From Planctomycetaceae bacterium (GTDB lineage Bacteria > Planctomycetota > Planctomycetia > Pirellulales > Pirellulaceae), in the NCBI GenBank assembly GCA_003501565.1, contig DNPC01000481.1:1-8305 (forward strand): DNA of 8,305 bases, in the 5' to 3' direction. A program made the position numbers and the translations under genes. Shown one piece after another: positions 1 through 5,891 of the stretch. The stretch's first letter is position 1, and the number at the start of each line of letters is the position of its first letter. The notes beneath the pieces are model-generated. The model was not told the origin of the DNA and made no database searches. It saw only the letters and a program-made list of their open reading frames with translations.

Positions 1-5
1 CTCGT

Positions 6-25
6 CTGCCGATACCCTGCCGATA
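6..25 (+). repeat. Tandem-like direct repeat CTGCCGATA upstream of hydrolase
   Basis: The 9-mer CTGCCGATA occurs at 6-14 and again at 17-25, a period of 11 bp, about one helical turn. Both copies therefore lie on the same DNA face, directly upstream of a TACAAT box at 32-37. That arrangement would suit an activator binding site covering a poor -35 region. The repeat is seen directly; the regulatory role is inference, and the window edge hides anything further upstream. Confidence 0.45.
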
Positions 26-31
26 GCTTGC

Positions 32-37
32 TACAAT
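32..37 (+). promoter_or_regulatory. Candidate -10 box (TACAAT) for the hydrolase gene
   Basis: TACAAT matches the sigma-70 -10 consensus TATAAT at five of six positions and lies 49 bp before the ATG of the hydrolase. No good -35 hexamer is present 16-18 bp upstream; that stretch is taken up by the CTGCCGATA repeat. A start site just downstream would put the hairpin at 42-57 at the extreme 5' end of the transcript. Confidence 0.35.
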
Positions 38-41
38 CATG

Positions 42-57
42 GACTGATTTTTCAGTC
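42..57 (+). promoter_or_regulatory. Perfect 6-bp hairpin in the hydrolase leader
   Basis: GACTGA (42-47), loop TTTT, TCAGTC (52-57) is a perfect inverted repeat. It lies between the TACAAT box and the ribosome binding site AGGGGA (76-81, five bases before the ATG at 87). It could be a 5' mRNA-stabilising stem or an operator half-site pair. A terminator for an upstream gene is less likely because no T-tract follows the stem. Confidence 0.35.
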
Positions 58-86
58 ACACCTACGCTAGCGTCTAGGGGATTCCA

Positions 87-1964
87 ATGCGCGCGATCGG
101 GATACTTTTATGCTTGTCGGCAACGGTTCTGCTTGCGGAGACGCTACTTGGCCAAGACAACGAGCCGCTGCGTGATTACAACTCGCATTGCCCGTTCGAG
201 TCAGTCCCTCAAACGCTGGACCAATGGCAAAGCCGAGCTGCTGATCTGCGGCTTCAGCTGCGCGTTGCGACCGGCCTGCACCCCAAGATCGACCTACCTC
301 CGGTTCAACCAGACATCTATGGGCAGGTCGATCGAGATGGCTATTCAATCCAGCGAATGGTGTTCGATAGCTTGCCAGGACTGAAGGTCACCGGCAGCCT
401 GTACCTGCCAACGAAGACTACAGGACGCATTCCAGCCGTCTTGTGTCCCCACGGTCATTGGGACGAAGCACGATTTAGGTCTGCACCATCGGCGGAAGTA
501 GACCGATCGCTCGCGACGGGCGCCGAACGATTCGAAAGTGGGGCACGCAATCACATTCAAGCCCGTTGTGTACAACTGGCGCGCATGGGCTGCGCAGCCT
601 TTAGCTGGGACATGATTGGGTATTGTGACAGCCAGCAGATTTCTGACGCGCGAATCCACGGATTTCGCTCGCAGTCAAAAGAGCAAGAAGTCACTTCGGA
701 AGGTTGGCTACTGTATAGCCCAAAGGCAGAAGGAAACCTTCAGTCGGCCATGGCACTACAAACGCTCGCGGTTAGCCGAGCCGTCGATGCGATGCTTTCT
801 CTCGATTTCGTGGATCCCAAGCGAATCGCGATCACGGGAGCCAGTGGCGGAGGAACGCAGTCATTCATCGGTGCCGCCATCGACGATCGTATTGCCGTCG
901 CATTCCCCGCCGTAATGGTCAGCACTTCCATGCAGGGAGGCTGTACTTGCGAAAACGCTTCACTGCTACGAATTGGCACGAACAACGCAGAATTGGCTGC
1001 CTTGATCGCTCCGCGTCCGCTGGGGATGACGGCCGCCAACGACTGGACCAAAGACATGCAGACCGATGGCTACCCTGAGATGCAGGCCATCTACGGGCTG
1101 TTCGCCGCGACGCAGAACGTCGCCCTCTACCCTGCTCTTCACTTCGGGCACAACTACAACCATGTCAGCCGCGTCCCGATGTACGCCTGGATCAATCGCC
1201 ATTTTGACCTAGGTTTCGAGGAGCCGATCCTTGAAAAAGACTTCCAGTGGTCCGGCCCCGAAGACTTAAGTGTTTGGGACGACCAACATCCCAAGCCGCC
1301 TAGTGGTCTGGGTTTCGAACGTTCGCTGCTGGTGGACTGGAAAAAGCGCGTCGACGCAAAGTTCGACCGGTTGAAACAGGAATCTCCAGAAGACTACCAA
1401 ACCACGCTTCGAGACGGCTGGCGAGTCATCCTTGGGCTCACCAGCAAACCAAATGTCGCCGACACGTTCGCCCCACCAAAGCCTGCTGATGGAGCTGAAA
1501 CCGCCGTATCATCTGCAACTGACGCAATTACTACAGGAATCGTAATAACGATTTCGTACACCGAGCCAACAGGAGATTCTAAATCGCGACGAGTCCTGCT
1601 GGCTGAGAAGAATCAACGTTTGGTCCCCAACCCACGCGTAGCGCCATGTTATACGTACGGCTACAATCTATCGCAATTTTCACGATGGGCACGAACCGTC
1701 GGCACGCTCTTGCAGAACGACATTCCGCAGGATGGGACTGCGACCATCTCTGCGACCGGTGTCGGTGCGGCAGTCGCAGCAGCCGCAGTAGTGTGCGTGC
1801 CGGAGTTAGCAGGCAGAATTCAGTTGAAGGTCGATCCAGGCGAGTTCTCATTCGCGAACGTGGACGACATTCGCCACCCGCACTTTGTACCTGGCGCTGA
1901 AAGATACGGCGATATGAAGGGATTGCTGAGCGTGGCGAAATCAATCTGCGATGGCGAAAAATAG
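87..1964 (+). CDS. Secreted alpha/beta-hydrolase (acetyl-xylan-esterase-like), two-domain planctomycete type
   Basis: A 625-residue protein, probably an exported carboxyl-ester hydrolase; the substrate is unknown, with acetylated polysaccharide a reasonable guess from the family. Residues 1-22 form a signal peptide with a hydrophobic core (IGILLCLSATVLL) and likely cleavage after LLGQ. The hydrolase core has CPHGHW (120-125), which fits the oxyanion-hole loop, and a nucleophile elbow GASGGG (251-256, Ser253). Asp319 in AANDW is the likely acid. The likely histidine is His355 or His359 in the HFGHNYNH segment (352-359). The C-terminal part (about 480-625) ends in a VPGAERYGDMKGLL block (601-614), a tail I associate with large planctomycete esterases, and may be a degenerate second hydrolase-like half. 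The ATG is supported by AGGGGA five bases upstream and by the signal peptide starting at residue 1. The gene converges on the DUF427 gene. The fold is secure; the substrate is not. Confidence 0.85.
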   Translation: MRAIGILLCLSATVLLAETLLGQDNEPLRDYNSHCPFESVPQTLDQWQSRAADLRLQLRVATGLHPKIDLPPVQPDIYGQVDRDGYSIQRMVFDSLPGLKVTGSLYLPTKTTGRIPAVLCPHGHWDEARFRSAPSAEVDRSLATGAERFESGARNHIQARCVQLARMGCAAFSWDMIGYCDSQQISDARIHGFRSQSKEQEVTSEGWLLYSPKAEGNLQSAMALQTLAVSRAVDAMLSLDFVDPKRIAITGASGGGTQSFIGAAIDDRIAVAFPAVMVSTSMQGGCTCENASLLRIGTNNAELAALIAPRPLGMTAANDWTKDMQTDGYPEMQAIYGLFAATQNVALYPALHFGHNYNHVSRVPMYAWINRHFDLGFEEPILEKDFQWSGPEDLSVWDDQHPKPPSGLGFERSLLVDWKKRVDAKFDRLKQESPEDYQTTLRDGWRVILGLTSKPNVADTFAPPKPADGAETAVSSATDAITTGIVITISYTEPTGDSKSRRVLLAEKNQRLVPNPRVAPCYTYGYNLSQFSRWARTVGTLLQNDIPQDGTATISATGVGAAVAAAAVVCVPELAGRIQLKVDPGEFSFANVDDIRHPHFVPGAERYGDMKGLLSVAKSICDGEK

Positions 1965-1982
1965 TTCGCCTCCGGCCTACGT

Positions 1983-2004
1983 ACCAGATGCATAATCCTG
2001 GTTT
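1983..2004. terminator. Weak stem-loop in the 60-bp convergent gap
   Basis: Only 60 bp separate the stop codons of the convergent hydrolase and DUF427 genes. ACCAG (1983-1987) pairs with CTGGT (1998-2002) around a 10-nt loop. The plus strand continues with only a short TT run, and the minus strand has no T-tract. It could serve as a weak bidirectional stop. A GC-rich stretch at 2008-2022 (GGTGGCGGTCGCCGTGC) can also fold, but only with a short stem and wobble pairs. This call is tentative. Confidence 0.2.
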
Positions 2005-2024
2005 AACGGTGGCGGTCGCCGTGC

Positions 2025-2360
2025 TTACACCTCACACTGCCCGCTAGCACCGGACTCGTTCGACGCGTCACCCGGCAAGGCCTTGATTTCAACGCCTTTC
2101 CAAAATGCCACGAAGCCAGCAATATTACTTGCCGCCTCCTTGGGCTCGGGGTAGTACCACGCCGCATCGGTGTTCGTTGCCCCATCGACAACAACGCTGT
2201 AGTACTGGGCCGTGCCTTTCCAGCCACACTCAGTTGTCTTCTGACTGGGCTGGAAGTGATCCTTGCGAAGCGATGCTGGCGGAAAGTAGTGATTGCCTTC
2301 GACAACTTCCGTAGAATTCGATTCTGCGATGACTTGACCGTTCCAGATTGCCTGCGGCAT
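2025..2360 (-). CDS. DUF427 domain protein
   Basis: A 111-residue protein covering a single DUF427 domain, a small family of mostly beta-structured proteins with no firmly assigned biochemical role that I know of. The family pattern is clear: AIWNGQVIAES near the N-terminus, then EGNHYFPP (21-28), TTECGWKG (42-49), YYSVVVDG (53-60), AAWYYPEP (66-73) and GFVAFWKGVEIK (82-93). The last 15 or so residues (GDASNESGASGQCEV) are a polar tail, likely disordered. There is no signal peptide, so it should be cytoplasmic. It follows thiC by 47 bp on the same strand and is probably read from the thiC promoter. The ribosome binding site is weak (AGAAAG about ten bases before the ATG). The thiC link may be positional only. 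Confidence 0.88.
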   Translation of the reverse strand: MPQAIWNGQVIAESNSTEVVEGNHYFPPASLRKDHFQPSQKTTECGWKGTAQYYSVVVDGATNTDAAWYYPEPKEAASNIAGFVAFWKGVEIKALPGDASNESGASGQCEV

Positions 2361-2407
2361 AGCTACAACTTTCTAAAGACTCGTAATTCGCTTCCCGAAC
2401 AAACCGT

Positions 2408-3745
2408 TTACTCAGCTGCTGGCGAGGAAATCTCGACTAGCTGATCTTCGGCAGCCATCTTGCGGATGTCCTCAGTAATCTTCATCGAGCAGTATTTGGG
2501 ACCGCACATGCTGCAAAAGTGTGCGCTCTTGAAAGTATCCTGAGGTAGCGTCTCGTCGTGGTAGCGCTGAGCTGTCTCGGGGTCGAGCGACAATCGGAAT
2601 TGCTCATTCCAATCAAACTCAAACCGAGCCTTGCTAAGCGCGTCATCGCGGTCCTGGGCACCTGGACGCTTCCGAGCGACGTCTGCCGAGTGTGCTGCAA
2701 TCTTGTACGCAATCACACCTTGCTTTACATCTTCGTCGTTGGGCAAGCCCAAGTGCTCTTTCGGTGTGACATAGCACAGCATGGCTGCGCCGTACATGCC
2801 AGCCATCGCCGCTCCGATGCCACTGGTAATGTGGTCATAGCCGGGCGCGATATCGGTAACCAATGGGCCGAGCACGTAGAACGGGGCGCCGTCACAGACT
2901 TCGATCTGGCGTTCTATGTTCATTTGAATTTCATGCATTGGAATGTGGCCGGGGCCTTCGACCATCACCTGCGTTCCATTGGCCTGGCCTCGCTTGGTCA
3001 ATTCCCCCAGCACGTCCAGTTCCGCGAATTGAGCTTCATCGGAGGCGTCTGCGATCGAGCCAGGGCGCATGCCATCACCGAGCGACCAAGTCACATCGTA
3101 TTGCCGCATGATGTCGCACAGGTCGTCGAAGGCATCGTAGAGCGGATTCTGCTTGCGATGCGCCATCATCCACTTCGCAATCAACGAACCGCCGCGACTG
3201 ACGATCCCAGTTACTCGGTTGGTTGACAAGTGCAGGTGCTCTAGCTTGACACCGCAGTGCACCGTCATATAGTCAACACCCTGCTTTGCCTGATGCTCGA
3301 CCATATCTAAGAAATGCTGTGCACGCATATCTTCGATGTTGCCACCCAACTCTTCGAGCATTTGGTAGATCGGCACCGTACCGATTGGAACGGGCGACGC
3401 ATCGATGATCTTCTTGCGAATATTGTCAATGTCCTTGCCCGTCGATAGATCCATAACGGTATCGGCGCCATGATGCACCGCCGTGTGAAGCTTTTCAAGC
3501 TCCTCACCGACGTTGCTGGTAACGGCACTATTGCCAATATTGGCGTTAATCTTGCACTTGGCCGCAATGCCGATACACATCGGCTCAAGCTGTCCGGCTA
3601 AGTGAACAGTGTTGGCTGGAATGACCATACGTCCAGCCGCAACTTCTTGCAAAATCGTCTCGACTGGCAATTGCTCGCGCTTGGCGACAAATTCCATCTC
3701 GGGTGTGACGTTGCCAGCTCGAGCGGCTTCCAACTGTGTCGTCAT
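2408..3745 (-). CDS. thiC: Phosphomethylpyrimidine synthase ThiC
   Basis: This radical-SAM enzyme rearranges aminoimidazole ribotide to 4-amino-5-hydroxymethyl-2-methylpyrimidine phosphate in cytoplasmic thiamine synthesis. The 445-residue length fits the short ThiC form that lacks the long N-terminal extension of the E. coli protein (about 630 residues). Family motifs appear in order: NANIGNS (67-73), MDLSTG (98-103), SRGGS (183-187), DGMRPGS (224-230), EGPGHIPM (263-270), TDIAPGYDHI (297-306) and VTPKEHLGLP (326-335). Near the C-terminus, Cys411, Cys414 and Cys419 form the CX2CX4C cluster typical of ThiC's 4Fe-4S site. His267 and His331 lie 64 residues apart and match the two conserved metal-binding histidines. 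The ATG at 3745 is preceded by AGGAAA (3753-3758) with seven bases of spacing. No defects are visible. Its promoter lies in the 281-bp spacer upstream, and the DUF427 gene follows. Confidence 0.97.
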   Translation of the reverse strand: MTTQLEAARAGNVTPEMEFVAKREQLPVETILQEVAAGRMVIPANTVHLAGQLEPMCIGIAAKCKINANIGNSAVTSNVGEELEKLHTAVHHGADTVMDLSTGKDIDNIRKKIIDASPVPIGTVPIYQMLEELGGNIEDMRAQHFLDMVEHQAKQGVDYMTVHCGVKLEHLHLSTNRVTGIVSRGGSLIAKWMMAHRKQNPLYDAFDDLCDIMRQYDVTWSLGDGMRPGSIADASDEAQFAELDVLGELTKRGQANGTQVMVEGPGHIPMHEIQMNIERQIEVCDGAPFYVLGPLVTDIAPGYDHITSGIGAAMAGMYGAAMLCYVTPKEHLGLPNDEDVKQGVIAYKIAAHSADVARKRPGAQDRDDALSKARFEFDWNEQFRLSLDPETAQRYHDETLPQDTFKSAHFCSMCGPKYCSMKITEDIRKMAAEDQLVEISSPAAE

Positions 3746-4026
3746 TGCCAGGTTTCCTATCTGTAAGTTCTCGAATCAGGTCTCGAGAAAATTCGATCTT
3801 GATTAGAAATTCCAAAGTCAAACTGCTTAAGCCTAGTACCGCTCAACGTTTGCTGCGTCGACTTCCAGCCTAGTGAAAGTAACAAACGTGAAAGGCATCT
3901 TGGTTTCGCCAGTCGTGGGCGCAGGGTAAATCGCAACGATCGTCCCTCAAACGCCAGCATCAATTATCGAGGTTTTCGTTCGCCCGAGAAGCCCTGGGCG
4001 CGGGACCTCTGCCCTTATTTTGTGCG
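3746..4026 (-). other. thiC leader and promoter region (281-bp spacer)
   Basis: This gap lies between the end of the membrane glycosyltransferase gene and the start of thiC, both on the minus strand. Read on the minus strand, it holds the thiC ribosome binding site (3753-3758), a 7-bp hairpin (3768-3789), and a TTGACT hexamer (3816-3821). A poor -10 candidate, TCGAAT, lies 19 bp past that hexamer, so promoter placement is uncertain. Near the glycosyltransferase stop, CCCG (3983-3986) can pair with CGGG (4001-4004) around a weak inner GCC/GGC stem; it has no T-tract on the minus strand. I found no complete TPP riboswitch and no convincing coding sequence. Confidence 0.5.
3768..3789 (-). promoter_or_regulatory. 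7-bp inverted repeat just upstream of the thiC ribosome binding site
   Basis: TTCTCGA (3768-3774) and TCGAGAA (3783-3789) are perfect reverse complements with an 8-nt loop. On the minus-strand transcript the stem ends nine bases before AGGAAA of thiC. The upstream arm is part of the palindrome TCTCGAGA (3781-3788). It could be a protein operator or an mRNA stem that affects translation of thiC. The repeat is seen directly; its function is not known. Confidence 0.4.
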
Positions 4027-5790
4027 TTATTTTTGCCGCGAGGCTTGATCAACGGACAAGCACATCACGCTTACAGAACCGAACGAAACAGGCTCTTTGA
4101 CAATTGTGACACGCCGACCTTCCTGCTTCGCCTGCACTCTAATTCGGCGGCCCGCTGCTAGCAAAAATCCCCCCAGTCCTCGATGCACAATCCAAACATG
4201 CCTCGGCTGGCCACTACTTGAATCCGCAACCTGTTCCCACCAAAACCTCGGGTCATTCACCAATGGCCTGATATTGGCCGACGCAATGCTTTCGGGCTGG
4301 TAAAGACCGCTAAGAGGATAGTCGAGATAGGATTCGAGCCCGGGAGATAGTGGCGGCTGTTGATTTCCTTCAATCAGGCTGCTTGAACACCACAATTCAC
4401 CATCTGCATCTGAGTGCTCGTCGATGAACCGGCTAGCCTGCCGCCAGCCCTCTAGCCGCTGCCATGGTGACCACCTTCCAAGTCGCCACTGGGCCGGTGA
4501 CCCCTGGACAACCAATAACGCAGCAATCGTACCTATCACCAGGACCACCCTGAACAAGCGCGAGCCTACCAGATCCAAACAACTCGCGGCCAACATAAGC
4601 GCTGGGAATAAACTACCAATGACATACCGGCGGTGCATCAGTGGAGCAATCCCGGAATAGGTCAGCCACCAAGCTAGGCCGATTGGCACAATCGCCAGCA
4701 GCAACCAATACCCGATCTCGCGGGCCGGCCTTGCTTGGAACGATCCCACGCATTGATCATCAGCGGATTGAGCCCAAAGATCGTGCCGCCGCCAAACGAA
4801 CCGCCCGACGCCTACCACGCAGCCAGCACACAAGATCATGCCGAGAACGTGAATCTGAGGAAACAACCCCTTGACCGAACGGTAGCTTGCATCGCCCGCG
4901 AAGGCGTTCCACTGCTCTCTTGCTGACCAAGCCGGGGAAATGTTGACAAGCACCAAAGCAAATACTGCCAGGATAGCGCCGAGAACGACAACGATGGCAG
5001 CTGGCTTGAACCGGCAACCCACGATCGCAAACAAGAAAATCACCAGCACCTGGACCGCTACGGCAAACACGGCCGTTGGGTGGCACGCAACGGCCGCCAT
5101 GCTGGCTGCGAACCACCAAGCGTAGTTCGCTACCGTCGCACTGGCCTGAGTCCCCGTAGTTTCCAGCAGTGACGGGCTAGACCCTGGTGGCGTAAACCAC
5201 CGTGCGCAGTCCCCACCTTGGACAAGTCGCCAGGCCAGCATTCCGCTGACCAAAGTCAAGCACTGAACGGCCGCATAGGGCCTGGCTTCGGTAGTGTAGA
5301 ACAGCTGTACCCAGTCCAGTGCGATCCAGCCGCAGCACAAAGCAACCGCTTCGACAGTGCGGCCAGTTCGGTAAAACCCGATAGCGACGGCCGCGATGGA
5401 GGCCACGATTAGTAGAACGCTTGGTAGCCGAATTGCGACCTCCGGCTGCATGCCTAGACCGGTAAGTGTCTGGTACAGCGGCCATAGTGCCAAGAAAAAG
5501 AACGGGCTCTGATTACCAGACACCGCCCGAGAGGGGGTTTCCGTGATCGAGGCATCGATGGTCCACTGAGTATGTAATTCGTCGACCCAAAGTGAGACGC
5601 GCGAACTGCCGATACCCAAGACTAGGCACAGCGTTCCGCAGATAACGGCAATCCAAAAGGACTGTTTTTTAGAAACGGCGCTCAGCGAGCTTGACCTTTG
5701 ACCGCGATCGATGTGCAATGAACTCTGTGGGGAGTAAAATAGTGGTGTTGTAGTCGGCGCGGTGAATTCCGTTTGCCAGGTCGATCGCAC
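4027..5790 (-). CDS. Multi-pass membrane glycosyltransferase, GT-C (ArnT/PMT/RgtA-like)
   Basis: A 587-residue integral membrane protein, likely using a polyprenyl-phosphate sugar to glycosylate a lipid, glycan or protein on the outer face of the cytoplasmic membrane. After a polar N-terminus of about 44 residues, a first helix (about 45-62) leads into SLWVDELHTQW. Asp70-Glu71 there match the acidic pair in the first outer loop of GT-C enzymes. EARPYA (168-173) is another feature often seen in this group. Further hydrophobic segments lie near 98-112, 120-139, 145-165, 173-190, 222-256, 264-284, 313-332, 357-376, 388-407 and 411-429. A soluble C-terminal part follows (430-587). The GTG start comes immediately after an in-frame TAG and has only a weak upstream GGAA, so a later start such as TTG at 5718 (residue 25) is possible. 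It is transcribed divergently from the pseudopilin gene. Donor and acceptor cannot be read from sequence. Confidence 0.8.
   Translation of the reverse strand: MRSTWQTEFTAPTTTPLFYSPQSSLHIDRGQRSSSLSAVSKKQSFWIAVICGTLCLVLGIGSSRVSLWVDELHTQWTIDASITETPSRAVSGNQSPFFFLALWPLYQTLTGLGMQPEVAIRLPSVLLIVASIAAVAIGFYRTGRTVEAVALCCGWIALDWVQLFYTTEARPYAAVQCLTLVSGMLAWRLVQGGDCARWFTPPGSSPSLLETTGTQASATVANYAWWFAASMAAVACHPTAVFAVAVQVLVIFLFAIVGCRFKPAAIVVVLGAILAVFALVLVNISPAWSAREQWNAFAGDASYRSVKGLFPQIHVLGMILCAGCVVGVGRFVWRRHDLWAQSADDQCVGSFQARPAREIGYWLLLAIVPIGLAWWLTYSGIAPLMHRRYVIGSLFPALMLAASCLDLVGSRLFRVVLVIGTIAALLVVQGSPAQWRLGRWSPWQRLEGWRQASRFIDEHSDADGELWCSSSLIEGNQQPPLSPGLESYLDYPLSGLYQPESIASANIRPLVNDPRFWWEQVADSSSGQPRHVWIVHRGLGGFLLAAGRRIRVQAKQEGRRVTIVKEPVSFGSVSVMCLSVDQASRQK
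4046..4062 (+). repeat. 17-bp exact repeat, copy 1 (in the glycosyltransferase gene)
   Basis: TGATCAACGGACAAGCA occurs here and, in the same orientation, at 7651-7667. This copy lies antisense to the last codons of the glycosyltransferase gene (residues LSVDQA, near the C-terminus). The flanking bases differ at both ends. The identity is seen directly; its meaning is unknown and chance is possible. Confidence 0.55.
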
Positions 5791-5844
5791 CTATTCCAAT
5801 CTTATCTGAATCGACGCCCTGAGGCGGAGGTGCGATCAATCGCA
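5783..5844. promoter_or_regulatory. Nested inverted repeats in the divergent control region
   Basis: GATCGCACCT (5783-5792) and AGGTGCGATC (5828-5837) are perfect 10-bp reverse complements, 35 bases apart. The second arm overlaps a tighter dyad, TGCGAT-CA-ATCGCA (5831-5844). The core GCGAT therefore occurs three times around the start of the glycosyltransferase gene and 48-109 bp before the pseudopilin start. The first arm contains the GTG start codon of the glycosyltransferase. This suits a repressor or activator shared by the divergent genes, or an mRNA stem hiding the GTG if transcription begins upstream of 5837. No clear -35/-10 pairs were found for either gene. Confidence 0.45.
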
Positions 5845-5878
5845 TGACCGTCGTGCTAGTTTAATGGCAAGCAGGGTC

Positions 5879-5884
5879 GAGGAA
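5879..5884 (+). promoter_or_regulatory. Ribosome binding site of the pseudopilin gene
   Basis: GAGGAA lies seven bases before the ATG at 5892. It fixes the start and gives a 24-residue, strongly basic leader peptide ahead of the prepilin cleavage site, which is a plausible leader for this family. Confidence 0.65.
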
Positions 5885-5891
5885 CTCCCCT

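Noticed and set aside
2558..3226. 222-codon open frame on the plus strand antisense to thiC
   Set aside because: It lies wholly opposite highly conserved thiC codons. The translation shows no family features and there is no ribosome binding site of note.
3757..3963. 68-codon open frame on the minus strand in the thiC leader
   Set aside because: The Arg/Leu/Ser-rich translation has no recognisable motif, and the frame overlaps the hairpin and runs into the thiC ribosome binding site. Most likely non-coding.
3943..3974. Minus-strand segment resembling the 3' part of a TPP riboswitch
   Set aside because: It has GATAAT, TGGCGT and GAGGGA in the right order, but with extra bases between them, no CTGAGA motif, no GGGGTGC partner and no matching P1 arm upstream. 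Not enough to call a riboswitch.
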